A DNA stretch of 64,000 bases from Actinopolyspora xinjiangensis (GCF_900104475.1 NZ_FNJR01000002.1:124001-188000), one strand, 5' to 3'; counted from the stretch's first letter, positions 38,982 through 49,286 are shown. Made by a program: numbers and translations. The notes: a model not told the origin generated them from the letters alone.

Positions 38982-40579
38982 CAGACCACGTCGCGCCGCC
39001 GGTACGCGGCGATCCCGACCGCCGCCAGCGACACCGCCGTCGCGGTCAGCGTGAGCAGCGGTGCCGAGGCGAACTCCTCGGTGGGCAGGGTCGGTACGTG
39101 CGCGAAGGGCGAGATGTCCGAGGCCCAGTCCGGCAGCCGCAGCAGCGGTCCGAACATCCCGACGAACACGATCCCCGCCAGCGCCAGCCAGCTCAGGCCG
39201 CTGAGGGCGGGCAACACCCCGAACAGCAGGGTGGCCAGTCCCGCGAGCACCCACACCGCCGGCAGGTAGGCCAGCGCCGCGCCCAGCACCCGTGGCGCGT
39301 CGTCCGGGTCCCCGCTGATGCCCGCGTGGACCAGCCCCGCTCCGAGGCCGGCACCGCCCATCACCAGCACGCTGCCGAGCAGCGTGGCCGCCAGACTCGA
39401 CAGCGCCCACCGGGAACGGCTCAGTGGTGTGCCGCCGAGCAGGGGTTCCACGCGCCCCGCCGACTCCTCGGCGCGCAGCAGCCCGGCCGACTGCAGCGCG
39501 AACCCACCGGCCACCATTCCCATCAGCGAGAGGTACGTGGCGATCATCGTCTCCGCGGAGTCCCCGGCCGCGCCCGCCTGTGAGAAGTAGCGCCGGGCCA
39601 TCTCGTTCTCCGCGACGAACTCCGCCGCCTGCTCGCCTATCGCTCCCACGAACGCGCCGAACAGCACATACCCGACCGTCCAACCCGTCAGCACGCCGCG
39701 CTGGAGTCGCAGCGCCAGCGCGAACGGGCCGGAGAGCAGGGGAGAAGCGGCGACTCGTCCGCTCCGCCCCCGCATCAGTCCCGCGCCCTCGTCGCGCTTG
39801 GTTCGCAGCAGGAAGGCACCGGCGATCAGCACGGCGGTCAGCGCCACGCCGAGCGACAGCGGCCACCAGGTGTCGTCGACGTAGGCGCGGGTCCGCTGCG
39901 CCCAGCCGACCGGGGAGAACCAGGAGAGCGTGCCGTCACCCAGGTCGCCCGCACCGCGCAGCGCGTAGCTCACCGCCAGCAGACCGGCCGCCACCCCGCT
40001 CGCGGCGCGGCCGTGTTCCACGAGCTGCGCGGTCACCGCCGCCACGGCGGTGAAGACCGTGCCCACCATGGTCAGCCCCGCCGCGAACAGCAGGGATCCG
40101 GCGGTGCTCACCCGAGGTAGCACGACGGGTAGCGCGGAACCGATCACCGCCCCGAGCGCCAGGTTCACACCGAGAACGGTGACCAGCGCCGCGGTCAGCG
40201 GCGCGTGCCTGCCGACCACTCCCGCCCGCAGCAGCTCGGCCCTGCCGCTCTCCTCTTCGTGACGGCTGTGCCGGACCAGCAGCAGGATGCTCATCAGCGC
40301 GATGAGCACCGCCGTCATGCCGCCCATCTCGTTGGCCAGCATCGCCCCGTAGGTGTAGTCCTGTCGCCCGAAGCCGGGACCGGTCAACACCACTGTGGCG
40401 GGGTTGTCCATGAGGGAGGCACGGGCCTGCCTGTCGGCGGCGGAGTCGTATGCCACCGGGAAGGTGGACGCGCTGCCCAGCAGGAACACCGCCACCCCTA
40501 CGATCCAGACGGGGATGCGCACCCGGTCCCTGCGCAGGATCAGCCGTACGAGCGTCCCCGTGCCGCGCAACGTGCTCAT
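38981..40579 (-). CDS. ABC exporter permease (tetronasin/polyketide-antibiotic type)
   Basis: A 532-residue polytopic permease with about twelve transmembrane helices in two similar halves. It starts [20 protein letters not shown] and the second half starts [20 protein letters not shown], which is the layout of TnrB3-type exporters. These extrude hydrophobic or polyketide compounds, often conferring self-resistance. The substrate is unknown, and no biosynthetic cluster adjoins. Its ATG (40579) overlaps the ATPase stop by 4 bases, so the two subunits are translationally coupled. Expression is presumably controlled by the GbsR/MarR-type regulator divergent from the operon. Confidence 0.9.
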   Translation of the reverse strand: MSTLRGTGTLVRLILRRDRVRIPVWIVGVAVFLLGSASTFPVAYDSAADRQARASLMDNPATVVLTGPGFGRQDYTYGAMLANEMGGMTAVLIALMSILLLVRHSRHEEESGRAELLRAGVVGRHAPLTAALVTVLGVNLALGAVIGSALPVVLPRVSTAGSLLFAAGLTMVGTVFTAVAAVTAQLVEHGRAASGVAAGLLAVSYALRGAGDLGDGTLSWFSPVGWAQRTRAYVDDTWWPLSLGVALTAVLIAGAFLLRTKRDEGAGLMRGRSGRVAASPLLSGPFALALRLQRGVLTGWTVGYVLFGAFVGAIGEQAAEFVAENEMARRYFSQAGAAGDSAETMIATYLSLMGMVAGGFALQSAGLLRAEESAGRVEPLLGGTPLSRSRWALSSLAATLLGSVLVMGGAGLGAGLVHAGISGDPDDAPRVLGAALAYLPAVWVLAGLATLLFGVLPALSGLSWLALAGIVFVGMFGPLLRLPDWASDISPFAHVPTLPTEEFASAPLLTLTATAVSLAAVGIAAYRRRDVV

Positions 40580-41502
40580 CGGGAGGCTCCTTCCCGCGTG
40601 GTGGTCTCGGGCCGCTGTTCGTAGTGCCGCAGGAACAGCTCCTCCAACGTGGGGGGCTGGCTCGTCAGGCCGCGCACTCCTCCGGTGGTGAGTCTGCGCA
40701 GCACCTCGTCCAGGGCCGGGTTGTCCACTTCGCACCGGACGTGGGTGCCGTTGATCTCCAGCTTGTGCACGCCGGGCAGCTCGGCCAGCCCCTCCGGGAC
40801 GGTAGTGAGCTCCGCGCTGACCGAGGTCCGGGTCAGGTGCCGCAGTTCGGCCAGGGTCCCGGACTCCACGGCGCTGCCTTCGCGGACGATGGTCACCCGG
40901 TCGCACAGCGCCTCGACCTCGGACAGGATGTGGCTGGACAGCAGGATGGTGCGTCCCTCGCGCCGTTGCTGCCGGACGCATTCCCGGAAGGTCTCCTCCA
41001 TCAGCGGGTCCAATCCCGAGGTGGGTTCGTCCAGCACGAGCAGTTCGGGTTCGGCGGCCAGCGCGGCCACCAGCCCGACCTTCTGCCGATTCCCCTTGGA
41101 GTAGGTGCGTGCCTTCTTGCGCGGATCCAGGTCGAAGCGCCGCAGCAGGTCGTCCTTGCGCCGCTGGTCGAGGCCGCCGCGCAACCGCCCCAGCAGGTCG
41201 ATGACCTCGCCGCCGGAGAGGTTCGGCCACAGGGTGACGTCACCGGGTACGTAGGCGACCCTGTGGTGCAGTTCGGTGGCGTCGCGCCACGGGTCACCGC
41301 CGAGCAGGTGTGCCTCGCCGGAGTCCGCACGCAGCAGGCCGAGCAGGATTCTGATCGTGGTGGTCTTGCCCGCGCCGTTCGGGCCGAGGAAGCCGTGCAC
41401 TTCACCGGTGCGCACGTTCAGGTCCAGCCCGTCCAGCGCGCGGTTCGGGCCGAAGTCCTTGGTCAGGCCGGAGGTGGTCACGGCCGAGGGCTCGGAGTTC
41501 AT
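40576..41502 (-). CDS. ABC exporter ATP-binding protein
   Basis: A 308-residue ABC ATPase. Walker A is [10 protein letters not shown] (about 41-50), the signature is [11 protein letters not shown], Walker B is [13 protein letters not shown], and the switch His lies in [13 protein letters not shown]-terminal extension of about 85 residues, typical of DrrA-like antibiotic exporters, follows. The ATG at 41502 follows GAAGGAG. It is the first gene of a two-gene operon with the permease. A -10 box (TATAAA, minus strand, 41669-41664) and an operator at 41682-41697 lie upstream, so the adjacent GbsR/MarR-family protein probably represses it. Confidence 0.94.
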   Translation of the reverse strand: MNSEPSAVTTSGLTKDFGPNRALDGLDLNVRTGEVHGFLGPNGAGKTTTIRILLGLLRADSGEAHLLGGDPWRDATELHHRVAYVPGDVTLWPNLSGGEVIDLLGRLRGGLDQRRKDDLLRRFDLDPRKKARTYSKGNRQKVGLVAALAAEPELLVLDEPTSGLDPLMEETFRECVRQQRREGRTILLSSHILSEVEALCDRVTIVREGSAVESGTLAELRHLTRTSVSAELTTVPEGLAELPGVHKLEINGTHVRCEVDNPALDEVLRRLTTGGVRGLTSQPPTLEELFLRHYEQRPETTTREGASR

Positions 41503-41681
41503 CCTGACTCCTTCGGATCGGAGTGGGGGGAGGTGCGTCGGTGCCGGTCACCGCCGCGGCGGATCGGAGTCCGCCGTCCGCTCTCCCGCCAGGGAGGAGT
41601 ACAGCCGTTTCACACGGCGGTCCGCCCTGTCGGATCCAGTGCTGGCGATCGTGCGTACCACGTTTTATACGGTACACAACT

Positions 41682-41697
41682 TTCACAAATCTGTGAA
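41682..41697. promoter_or_regulatory. Operator 1 of the ABC/GbsR intergenic region
   Basis: TTCACA-AATC-TGTGAA is an inverted repeat with 6-bp arms. It lies just upstream of TATAAA (41669-41664 on the minus strand), overlapping the -35 position of the ABC operon promoter. An almost identical copy is at 41822-41837. Confidence 0.75.
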
Positions 41698-41821
41698 CAG
41701 AGTGAAGTACTCAGGGGTGACGCCGTGGCTCGCCGCGCGGTCCGCCCTCCGGCGAAGCGACCCGCTTCGAAGCGGTCGGTGGTGGGCTTCCCGGCGCGCC
41801 GAAGCGTTGCGTTAGACTGTC

Positions 41822-41837
41822 TTCACAAAGCTGTGAA
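41822..41837. promoter_or_regulatory. Operator 2 of the ABC/GbsR intergenic region
   Basis: TTCACA-AAGC-TGTGAA differs from operator 1 at one central base. It starts 63 bases before the regulator start codon, just after a possible -10 (TAGACT, 41813-41818), and would allow autoregulation. Confidence 0.75.
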
Positions 41838-41899
41838 ATTTAGTAAATATATGAATCAGTCGTTCGACTGATGCGCCGAGCGAGTGCGGGAGGTTCCGG

Positions 41900-42451
41900 A
41901 TGTCCGAGACCACACCGAGTCCCGCACCCGAACCGGGGAATCCTGGGTCCGGGAGTGCCGCGGGGCGCGACGAGCGGGAGGTGGCCCGCTTCGTCGAGCG
42001 GTTCGCGTTGAACCTGACCGAATCGGGGTTCCCCCGCATGGCGGCCCGCGTGTTCGCGCGGGTGCTCGTGGCGGACGAGGGATCGTGCACCGCTGCCGAA
42101 CTCGCTCATTCGTTGCAGGTCAGCGCGGCCGCGGTTTCCGGAGCGGTGCGTTATCTGATCCGGGTCGGGCTGCTGTCACGGGAGAGGGAACCGGGCAGGC
42201 GCCGTGACCACTACCGGGTCAGCGACGACATGTGGTACGAGGCTTTCGCGCAGCGCGACAGTCAGTTCCTGCAGTGGGAGGCCACCCTCCGCGAGGGCGT
42301 GGCGACGCTGGGGCCGGACACCAGCGCCGGTGCGCGTCTCGACGAGACCCGCAGGTTCTTCGAGTTCCTCCGCGCGGAGCTGCCCCGGCTCATGGAGAAG
42401 TGGCGGGCGCACCACCGCGATGCTCCCGGGAGCGGTGCCGGGGGGTCGTGA
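41900..42451 (+). CDS. GbsR/MarR-family transcriptional regulator
   Basis: A 183-residue winged-helix regulator. The DNA-binding core (about 50-110) contains GFPRMAARVFARVLVADEGS, TAAELAHSLQVSAAAVSGAV and the wing EREPGRRRDHYRV, typical of the GbsR/PadR-like MarR branch. The C-terminal half is helical and probably mediates dimerisation. A 20-residue Pro/Gly/Ser tail precedes the fold. The ATG at 41900 follows GGGAGG. It is divergent from a drug-exporter-type ABC operon with two matching palindromes between them, strongly suggesting it represses the exporter and itself until a ligand binds. The inducer is unknown. Confidence 0.92.
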   Translation: MSETTPSPAPEPGNPGSGSAAGRDEREVARFVERFALNLTESGFPRMAARVFARVLVADEGSCTAAELAHSLQVSAAAVSGAVRYLIRVGLLSREREPGRRRDHYRVSDDMWYEAFAQRDSQFLQWEATLREGVATLGPDTSAGARLDETRRFFEFLRAELPRLMEKWRAHHRDAPGSGAGGS

Positions 42452-42506
42452 CGGCGCTCGCTCACGCGGTCGTCGCGGGGGGTTGATCGGTCGAAGGGGC
42501 GGCGAT

Positions 42507-42545
42507 CCCGTTCGCGAGGAGCCTCCGGTGCTCCCCGCGAACGGG
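42507..42545. terminator. Bidirectional terminator between regulator and M23 gene
   Basis: Arms CCCGTTCGCG (42507-42516) and CGCGAACGGG (42536-42545) pair perfectly, and the inner AGGAGC/GCTCC can extend the stem. It lies between convergent genes. Confidence 0.65.
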
Positions 42546-42576
42546 CCCGTGGTCCGTCCACAATGCAACGAGGTTG

Positions 42577-43443
42577 TCAGCTGACGTAGACCCCGCGCTC
42601 GTTGAGCCAGGGCAGCGGATTGATCTTCGTGCCGCTGGGATCCCAGATCTCGAAGTGCAGATGGGTTCCCGTGGAGAAACCGCGGTTGCCCATCGTGGCG
42701 ATCTGCTCGCCGGCCTCCACGTGCTCGCCCACGTTCGCGGTGATGCTGTTGACGTGACCGTAAACGCTGATCGTGCCGTCCGAGTGCTGCACGCGCACCC
42801 ACAGGCCGAAACCACTGGCCGGGCCGGCTTCGATCACGGTTCCCTCGGCCACGGACACGATCTTGGTGCCCTTGCTGTTGGCGATGTCTATTCCGTAGTG
42901 GGTGGTGCCCCAGCGGCCTCCGAAGCCGGAGGTGAACGTGCCCACGGTGGGAGCGACGTAGTCGGGCTGGCGCGCCTCGCGCAGCGCCTCCTCGCGGGCC
43001 TGCTCGACCCGCTGGCTCTTGGCGAGCTTGCGCACCTCGTCGTTGGTGTCGGTGGTGCGTGCCACCGGCAGGATCTCGGGGGCCGGTACGGCACCGCCGA
43101 CGCCGGCACCGTCGGAACCCCTGGTCGTTCCGCCGACCTCGGTCGTTCCGGGCTTGGTGCCGTCGGAGACCGAACCCAGCGACGCCGCCGCGTTCTGTCC
43201 GGAGGCCAGCGGCGTGTGATCCTCCTGCGGACCCTCGGGCTTGTCCTGCTCGGAGGCCATGGCCTGGCCGGCCGCGGCGAACGCGCCTGCGGCGACGGCG
43301 GCGACCACGATCCTGCCCCGCATTACCGACGGCGGAGTCGGGGTGCGTTGTCGGCGCGGTTTATCCGATGTGGACTCTTCTTCCGAGGCGGTCTGTTGGG
43401 CGGGGGTGTTTCGTTGACCGCCGGGGGAGCGGTGTCGAGTCAA
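42577..43443 (-). CDS. M23-family peptidase (murein endopeptidase)
   Basis: A 288-residue exported peptidase expected to cleave peptidoglycan cross-links. After a basic N-terminal tail, a membrane/signal segment (IVVAAVAAGAFAAAGQAMA, about 45-63) is followed by a Gly/Thr-rich linker and a short helix of charged residues. The C-terminal LytM domain (about 170-280) has zinc and catalytic residues in THYGIDIAN (HxxxD) and THLHFEI (HxH), so it should be active. The TTG at 43443 was chosen because GGAAGG lies 8 bases before it; an ATG 33 bases upstream lacks a ribosome-binding site. Ortholog of mycobacterial Rv0950c, in the same position between uvrD1 and sucC. Confidence 0.9.
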   Translation of the reverse strand: MTRHRSPGGQRNTPAQQTASEEESTSDKPRRQRTPTPPSVMRGRIVVAAVAAGAFAAAGQAMASEQDKPEGPQEDHTPLASGQNAAASLGSVSDGTKPGTTEVGGTTRGSDGAGVGGAVPAPEILPVARTTDTNDEVRKLAKSQRVEQAREEALREARQPDYVAPTVGTFTSGFGGRWGTTHYGIDIANSKGTKIVSVAEGTVIEAGPASGFGLWVRVQHSDGTISVYGHVNSITANVGEHVEAGEQIATMGNRGFSTGTHLHFEIWDPSGTKINPLPWLNERGVYVS

Positions 43444-44011
43444 TGCTTGACCTTCCGTCTCGGGGAGCCGGATCACTGGGCCGGGCGGGGGACCCGGACC
43501 GGTCGGGGTTAACCGGTAGATGTCCCTGTTCGTGATCTGACTGTGACAACGGACGTCGGGACATTAACCAAGGAACGCCCCGAGGGGCAAATCCCGATCT
43601 TCGTATCGATTCCGTTGCGCTTTCCGGGTGCCGGGAGGTGTCCTCCCGCACGTGTCGGCTCGTTCGGCTTCGTCGAGCGGGGTGCGTATCGTCGCTGCCT
43701 GCGTTTTCGGCGTGGACGCCAACGCTCCTCCCGGGCTTCGCCTTTGGGCACAGTGGATTCTCAAGGGTTGCCTCGGAAAGACGCTCGGTGTCATAAGTCA
43801 CATCGAAACATGTCCGTGATCGGTGGTTGGAACCAGGTCGTTCGAGTGACGAGATCACGGGATGGACACTGTCGGTGCTCCAAAAACCACCACTCGTCCT
43901 CGCAGCGTCGCGATGCTTCCGTGGCAACATCCCTCGTTCGGAGGTTTCCGTGTTCACAGCGTCGTTCGGGGCGAGACCGGCGAGCGGGGCGCGAATTGCT
44001 AGCGTCGTCAC
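43444..44011. other. Intergenic, no gene or riboswitch recognised
   Basis: About 570 bp between divergent M23 and membrane-protein genes. I looked for a c-di-AMP (ydaO) riboswitch, often found before actinobacterial cell-wall hydrolase genes, and did not find its conserved cores. Composition becomes less GC-rich around 43740-43930, where promoters may lie. Confidence 0.5.
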
Positions 44012-45781
44012 GTGAACGCCCGTTTCGGCAGTGAGACCGGAGACGATTCCGCCACCACCACCGAGTCCGAACGCGCGGACGGAGCGATCCCGCGGGCCAC
44101 ATCGGACGGTTCCGGCGCGAACCAACCGTCCGGATCGCGACTCGCCTGCCTGCTGGCGCTGGTGGGAGCGGTGGTTTCCGGTGCCGCTCCCTTCCTCGGC
44201 GTCGTCACTCCCTCGACCCCGTCCGCCTACCCCTCCGGGGTGTTGCTGGTGGTGCTCGGTTCGCTGCCCGCCGCTTCGGCGGCGCTGCTCCTGCGAGCCG
44301 ACCGACCGTCCGCCGCGCGTGCGGTGTTGTTGGCCACGGCCGCCGTGTTCGCCGCCGACCTCCTGGGGGCGCTGCAGCTGCTGGTCGAACCCGGGCTGTC
44401 CTCCCGCCCCGAACTGCTGATGCGAGAGGGGCTGCGGCCGTTGCGTCCGGCCGCGGGCAGCTGGCTGCTGCTGTCCGGGCACGCGGCGGTGGTGCTCGCG
44501 GGAGTGCTCGCCCTGCTCACCCCAACCGGAGAACCCTCGCACGGCGAGCGCGGAGCGAGCGGTGACAGGCAGCCGCTCTTCGTGCTCGTGCTGTGTTTCG
44601 CCGCGGCGGGAGCGTGCAGCGCGCTGCTGCCCGCGTTCCGCTCGCTGGATCCGTTCGTCGTCTCCCACGGGCTGTGGACCGCCCCGCCGCCGGTGTTCCT
44701 CGGGAAGCTGCTGCTGGCCGTCGTGATCCCGGTGGCAGCCGGTATCGCTGTAAGCTCGGCCGATCCCGAGGTCGGACGCGGCGGTCTCCTCGGGCTGGCC
44801 ACGAGCCTGGCCGCCACCACCGTGCCGGTGCTGCCCGCCGTGCTGCTCGACCCCGAGCTGCTGATCGGCTGGGGACTCGGTTTCGGGCTCGTGGCGCTCC
44901 TCGGGCTGGCCGTGCTGTCCGTCCCGGTGGGCCGGACAGCGGGACCGGCCGAGTCCGCTCGGGCCGAGGTCTCGTTGCCCGCCCACACCGGGCTGTCGGT
45001 TCTCACCGGGGCGCTCGCCGCGCTCGGCGGCGTACTCGCGGTCGTCGCCTGCCTGGTGCCGCAGTTACGCACCCCCGAACGCGTGATCGGATTCGGGGCC
45101 AACCACGATCTGCTGCCACTGCTGCTGGCCGGACTCGTCCAGCTCGTGCTCGGCCTGCCGCTGCTGCGCCCCGGCGTGCTGGCCCCCAGAGCGGTGCTCG
45201 GCACCGCCTGGGTCGTCGTCCCGCTGGCCGCCGCGGCCGACCTGGACACCGTGCTGCGTTTCGCCGGGGGGAGTCGGCTGGAACTGGCTCCGACGGGCGT
45301 CTGGCTCACCGTCGCCGCCGTGGTGCTCACCTGCTGCGCGGCGGTGTGCGACGCGGTGGCGGGCGCGACCGAGCGCGACGAGGTGGACCTCAGCGAGATC
45401 TCCCCCGACCGCTCGTTGCTGCCGCCCACCGTGCTGACCGGTCTGCTGGTCGTGGCGGCCTTCGGGTTTCCCGTCTTCCGGACCGCGGACTACGACGCGC
45501 CGGGGCTGTTCACCGGCTTCGGCATCGCTTCCTGGGGGCTGCTCACCGCGTTGCTGGTGGTTCTGGGAGCTCTGGCGCTGGTTCCGGTCTCCCGAGGCGC
45601 ACGGGCCGTCGCGATGCTCCTCGGGTGTGCGCTGGTGCTGGCTTTCCGGGCCTCGCTGGCGTCGTTCGCCGCGCCGGCCGGGAGCGAGGGATTCGTCCCC
45701 GGGCTCGGGTTGTGGAGCGCGTTGGGAGCCGTGGTGGCCGCCGTGGCGACGGCGGTACTGGTCGCTCGCCGCGACGGATGA
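44012..45781 (+). CDS. Large polytopic membrane protein of unknown function
   Basis: A 589-residue integral membrane protein with at least twelve hydrophobic helices from residue 45 to the C-terminus, and a Ser/Thr/Glu-rich cytoplasmic tail at the start. There are no charged catalytic motifs, nucleotide-binding loops or repeats that I recognise. The GTG at 44012 is used; no clear ribosome-binding site is seen. It sits 165 bp upstream of sucC, in the same direction, in a place where the mycobacterial locus has no equivalent gene. Similarly organised Leu/Ala/Val-rich proteins are common next to DUF6350 genes in Pseudonocardiaceae, but I cannot name a family. Confidence 0.8.
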   Translation: MNARFGSETGDDSATTTESERADGAIPRATSDGSGANQPSGSRLACLLALVGAVVSGAAPFLGVVTPSTPSAYPSGVLLVVLGSLPAASAALLLRADRPSAARAVLLATAAVFAADLLGALQLLVEPGLSSRPELLMREGLRPLRPAAGSWLLLSGHAAVVLAGVLALLTPTGEPSHGERGASGDRQPLFVLVLCFAAAGACSALLPAFRSLDPFVVSHGLWTAPPPVFLGKLLLAVVIPVAAGIAVSSADPEVGRGGLLGLATSLAATTVPVLPAVLLDPELLIGWGLGFGLVALLGLAVLSVPVGRTAGPAESARAEVSLPAHTGLSVLTGALAALGGVLAVVACLVPQLRTPERVIGFGANHDLLPLLLAGLVQLVLGLPLLRPGVLAPRAVLGTAWVVVPLAAAADLDTVLRFAGGSRLELAPTGVWLTVAAVVLTCCAAVCDAVAGATERDEVDLSEISPDRSLLPPTVLTGLLVVAAFGFPVFRTADYDAPGLFTGFGIASWGLLTALLVVLGALALVPVSRGARAVAMLLGCALVLAFRASLASFAAPAGSEGFVPGLGLWSALGAVVAAVATAVLVARRDG

Positions 45782-45946
45782 TGTGAGTTTGACCGCTTCC
45801 CCCCGCCGCCCCACCGGAGGGCCGGGCGGAAATCGCCAGGTTGGGGGCCGTTGCGGGTGAGCGAGTTCACCGGATGCGCTGCCCCGATCGTTCTCGCAGG
45901 TCGATATGGTTACCGGAGTCCGACACCGACGTCGCAGGAGAGTCGC

Positions 45947-47113
45947 GTGGACCTGTACGAGTACCAGGCGAAGGAGATCTTCGCCGCCCACGGAATACCG
46001 ACACTGCCCGGTTCCGTGGCCACCGATCCCAACGGGGCCAAGGCAGTGGCGGAAGAGCTCGGCGGACCTGTGGTCGTCAAGGCGCAGGTCAAGGCCGGCG
46101 GTCGGGGCAAAGCGGGTGGCGTCAAGCTGGCCGAGAACCCCGACGAGGCCCGAACCAAGGCGGAAGCGATTCTCGGGCTCGACATCAAGGGCCACACCAC
46201 CCGCCGAGTGCTGGTCACCGAGGCCTCCGACATCGCCGACGAGTACTACATGTCGTTCCTGCTGGACCGTGCCAATCGCAGCTTCCTCGCGATGGCCTCG
46301 GTCGAGGGCGGCATGGAGATCGAGGAAGTAGCGGCGACCAAGCCGGAAGCGCTGGCCAGGATCCCCATCGACCCGATCCGGGGTGTGGACGAGGCCAAGG
46401 CTCGCGAGATCGTCGAGGCCGCGAAGTTCCCGGCCGAGATCGCCGACCAGGTCACCGACATCGTGGTGCAGCTCTGGGAGGCCTTCGTCGCCGAGGACGC
46501 CACGCTGTTCGAGATCAACCCGCTGGTCAAGGACCCGCAGGGCAAGGTCATCGCGCTCGACGGCAAGGTCTCGCTCGACGACAACGCCTCGTTCCGGCAG
46601 GCCAAGCAGGCCGAATACGTCGACGAGGGCGCCGAGGACCCGCTGGAGGCCAAGGCCAAGGCCAAGGACCTCAACTACGTCAAGCTCGACGGTGAGGTCG
46701 GCATCATCGGAAACGGTGCCGGTCTCGTGATGTCCACCTTGGACGTGGTGGCCTACGCGGGCGCCGATCACGACAACGTCAAGCCCGCCAACTTCCTCGA
46801 CATCGGCGGCGGCGCTTCCGCCGAGGTCATGGCGGCCGGGCTGGACGTCATCCTGGGAGACCCGGACGTGAAGTCCGTCTTCGTCAACGTCTTCGGCGGT
46901 ATCACCGCGTGTGACGCCGTCGCCAACGGGATCGTCCAGGCGCTGAAGATGCTCGGCGACGAGGCCGGCAAGCCGCTGGTGGTTCGCCTCGACGGCAACA
47001 ACGTCGAAGAGGGCAGGCGAATCCTGGCCGAGGCCGACCACCCGCTGGTCACGTTGGTCGACACCATGGACGGCGCGGCCGACAAGGCCGCCGAGCTGGC
47101 TGCGGGCAAATAA
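45947..47113 (+). CDS. sucC: Succinyl-CoA ligase (ADP-forming) subunit beta
   Basis: A 388-residue TCA-cycle enzyme subunit that binds nucleotide and succinate. The ATP-grasp domain starts [20 protein letters not shown] and includes [20 protein letters not shown]. The CoA-ligase domain includes [37 protein letters not shown] and [13 protein letters not shown]. The GTG at 45947 follows GCAGGAG; the longer upstream frame is rejected because the family N-terminus starts exactly here. sucD follows after 13 bp, so they form an operon. A TATGGT -10-like box lies at 45905-45910. Confidence 0.97.
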   Translation: MDLYEYQAKEIFAAHGIPTLPGSVATDPNGAKAVAEELGGPVVVKAQVKAGGRGKAGGVKLAENPDEARTKAEAILGLDIKGHTTRRVLVTEASDIADEYYMSFLLDRANRSFLAMASVEGGMEIEEVAATKPEALARIPIDPIRGVDEAKAREIVEAAKFPAEIADQVTDIVVQLWEAFVAEDATLFEINPLVKDPQGKVIALDGKVSLDDNASFRQAKQAEYVDEGAEDPLEAKAKAKDLNYVKLDGEVGIIGNGAGLVMSTLDVVAYAGADHDNVKPANFLDIGGGASAEVMAAGLDVILGDPDVKSVFVNVFGGITACDAVANGIVQALKMLGDEAGKPLVVRLDGNNVEEGRRILAEADHPLVTLVDTMDGAADKAAELAAGK

Positions 47114-47126
47114 GGGGCGATCCGCT

Positions 47127-48011
47127 GTGTCAATTTTCCTCAACGAGAACAGTAAGGTCATCGTCCAGGGCATCACCGGTTCGGAAGGCACCAAGCACAC
47201 CGCTCGGATGCTGCGTTCCGGGACGAACATCGTCGGCGGCGTCAACGCCCGCAAGGCGGGACAGTCCGTCGAGATCGAGGGCCACCAGCTGCCGGTGTTC
47301 GGAAGCGTCGAAGAGGCGATGAAGGAGACCGGCGCCGACGTGTCGGTCGTGTTCGTCCCGCCCAAGTTCGCCAAGGACGCCGTGGTCGAGGCCATCGACG
47401 CCGAGATCGGGCTCGCCGTGGTGATCACCGAGGGAATCCCGGTGCACGACTCGGCCTACTTCTGGGCGCACGCCAACGCCACCGGGAACCGGACCCGCAT
47501 CGTCGGGCCGAACTGCCCGGGTGTGATCTCTCCCGGCAAGTCCAACTCGGGGATCATCCCGGCGGACATCACCGCCGGTGGCAAGATCGGGCTCGTGTCC
47601 AAGTCCGGCACGCTGACCTACCAGATGATGTACGAGCTGCGTGACATCGGCTTCTCCACCTGCGTGGGCATCGGCGGTGACCCGGTCATCGGCACCACCC
47701 ACATCGACGCGCTGCGCGCGTTCGAGGACGACCCCGAGACCGAGGCCGTGGTGATGATCGGCGAGATCGGCGGTGACGCCGAGGAGCGCGCGGCCGAGTA
47801 CATCAAGTCGAACATCAGCAAGCCGGTCGTCGGCTACGTCGCGGGCTTCACCGCTCCCGAGGGCAAGACGATGGGCCACGCCGGTGCGATCGTCTCCGGT
47901 TCCTCCGGGACCGCGCAGGCCAAGAAGGAGGCCCTCGAGGCCGCCGGGGTCAAGGTCGGCAAGACGCCGAGCGAGACCGCCAAGCTCATGCGCTCGATCA
48001 TCAACGGCTGA
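47127..48011 (+). CDS. sucD: Succinyl-CoA ligase (ADP-forming) subunit alpha
   Basis: A 294-residue subunit that binds CoA and carries the phosphohistidine. N-terminal CoA-binding [19 protein letters not shown], middle [20 protein letters not shown], and active-site His in [13 protein letters not shown] are all present. Forms the alpha-beta enzyme with SucC converting succinyl-CoA to succinate with substrate-level phosphorylation. The start is a GTG at 47127, 13 bp after sucC. A 17-bp-stem hairpin follows at 48034. Confidence 0.97.
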   Translation: MSIFLNENSKVIVQGITGSEGTKHTARMLRSGTNIVGGVNARKAGQSVEIEGHQLPVFGSVEEAMKETGADVSVVFVPPKFAKDAVVEAIDAEIGLAVVITEGIPVHDSAYFWAHANATGNRTRIVGPNCPGVISPGKSNSGIIPADITAGGKIGLVSKSGTLTYQMMYELRDIGFSTCVGIGGDPVIGTTHIDALRAFEDDPETEAVVMIGEIGGDAEERAAEYIKSNISKPVVGYVAGFTAPEGKTMGHAGAIVSGSSGTAQAKKEALEAAGVKVGKTPSETAKLMRSIING

Positions 48012-48033
48012 GCGCCGGAGCACCCACAACGGC

Positions 48034-48072
48034 CACTCGCGCCCGGCTCCCGAGCGGAGCCGGGCGCGAGTG
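48034..48072 (+). terminator. Terminator after sucCD
   Basis: A perfect 17-bp stem (48034-48050 with 48056-48072) with a CGAGC loop starts 22 bases after the sucD stop. There is no T-tract, as is common in actinobacteria. Confidence 0.75.
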
Positions 48073-48225
48073 CGCTCCAGGCCGTTTCGGCGGGGCACGT
48101 GGTGCTCGTGACGGCCTGGTCGCGGTTCGGTAACGTCGGCCTTCGAGGCTCCGCCGCCACCCCTTTCGGTGAGCGACTCGGATGTGGAGCCGTCTCGCAC
48201 GATCCCCGGTCAGGATGGAGTTCCC

Positions 48226-49086
48226 ATGTCCGCGCCCTATCCGCCGCCCCAGCAACCGGCTCCGCCCGGCACGGCGAAGTCCCAGCTGGACACGAAGTCG
48301 ATCCTCGCCCTGGTGGCGGCGGGCATCGGAGCGCTCGGCTGGCTGTTCGGTTTCTTCGCTCCCGCGATCAACTCGATACTCGGCGGGCTTCCCGGCCTCG
48401 GTTTCATGCTCGTCGCGTTGCTGGCGGCCATGCGGTTCCTGCCCAAGGGTCCGGACACGCTGTTCGTCGCGGCCCCGCTGGCGGTGTACACGGCGCTGTC
48501 GATGCTGCAGAACGTCATCGTCGCCGGACTGTCGGGTTCGGGCGGTTCCATCGCGGGCTGGGCCATCGTGCTCATGCTGCTGGCCCTGTTACAGGCGGCG
48601 GCGGTGATCGCGTTGCTGCTGCTGGAACAGGAGATCGTCACCGCCCCCGCGCTGGGCGACGGAGCGGCCCGAGCGGTTACCCAGCAGGTGCGGCCGCAGC
48701 CGGGACAGCAGACGGGCCCCTACGCGCAGCCTTACCCCGGCCAGCCGCAGCCGGGTGGCTGGAACCCGCAGAGCGGACCGCAGCAGGGGTACCCGCCCCA
48801 GCAGCCCGGCCAGCCGCAGCAGGGGCAGCCCCAGCCCGGTCAGCCCCAACCCGGTTGGACTCAGCAGTCGGGCGGGTTCGCTCCGGGACAGCCGCAGCCA
48901 CCCCACCAGGCGGGGCATCCCCAGCCTCAGCCAGGGCAGGCACCGGGCAACCCTTACGAGCAGCCACCCGCGCAACCCGGACAGGGTGCTGCCGGGCAGC
49001 CCCAGCAGGAACAGCGCGCGGATCCCAGCGGTGGTCCGCAGGGGACGCAGCAGATGCCGTCCCCCAATCAGAATCCGCCCTCCTGA
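48226..49086 (+). CDS. DUF5336 membrane protein (Rv0954-like, 34-kDa antigen family)
   Basis: A 286-residue membrane protein. A short Pro-rich N-terminus leads to four predicted transmembrane helices between about residues 25 and 140 (ALVAAGIGALGWLFGFFAP, LGFMLVALLAAMRFLP, PLAVYTALSMLQNVIVAG, GWAIVLMLLALLQAAAVIAL). The rest is a cytoplasmic or cell-wall tail of about 125 residues in imperfect PGQPQPG-type repeats rich in Pro, Gln and Gly. The M. tuberculosis relative is a membrane protein reported near the divisome and growth pole, so a cell-envelope role is plausible. The ATG at 48226 follows GGATGGAG. Position after sucCD is conserved. Confidence 0.87.
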   Translation: MSAPYPPPQQPAPPGTAKSQLDTKSILALVAAGIGALGWLFGFFAPAINSILGGLPGLGFMLVALLAAMRFLPKGPDTLFVAAPLAVYTALSMLQNVIVAGLSGSGGSIAGWAIVLMLLALLQAAAVIALLLLEQEIVTAPALGDGAARAVTQQVRPQPGQQTGPYAQPYPGQPQPGGWNPQSGPQQGYPPQQPGQPQQGQPQPGQPQPGWTQQSGGFAPGQPQPPHQAGHPQPQPGQAPGNPYEQPPAQPGQGAAGQPQQEQRADPSGGPQGTQQMPSPNQNPPS

Positions 49087-49286
49087 GGACGAGCCGGTTC
49101 CCGGGCCGACGAGGAGCTCGGGGACCGGGCCGTATCTCGAGAGAGCCGGGAGATCGGGCCGTGCGAACGTGGTTTCCCCGGCTGTGTGCCGGTTCGAGGC
49201 GCCGGAACTCCTCGCTTCACCCGTCAGAGTGAGTCGGCGGCGCGTCGTGCGTTCGATCCGTCGGGGTCGCTGTCACATTCGGCCAC

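Noticed and set aside
41682-41837. TTCACA/TGTGAA repeats as CRP sites
   Set aside because: CRP sites have the half-sites in the opposite order (TGTGA-N6-TCACA). These are inverted TTCACA-N4-TGTGAA repeats and fit the adjacent GbsR/MarR regulator better.
43444-44011. c-di-AMP (ydaO) riboswitch before the M23 peptidase gene
   Set aside because: Conserved GGGG(T/C)GAA-type cores and pseudoknot elements were not found on the minus strand.
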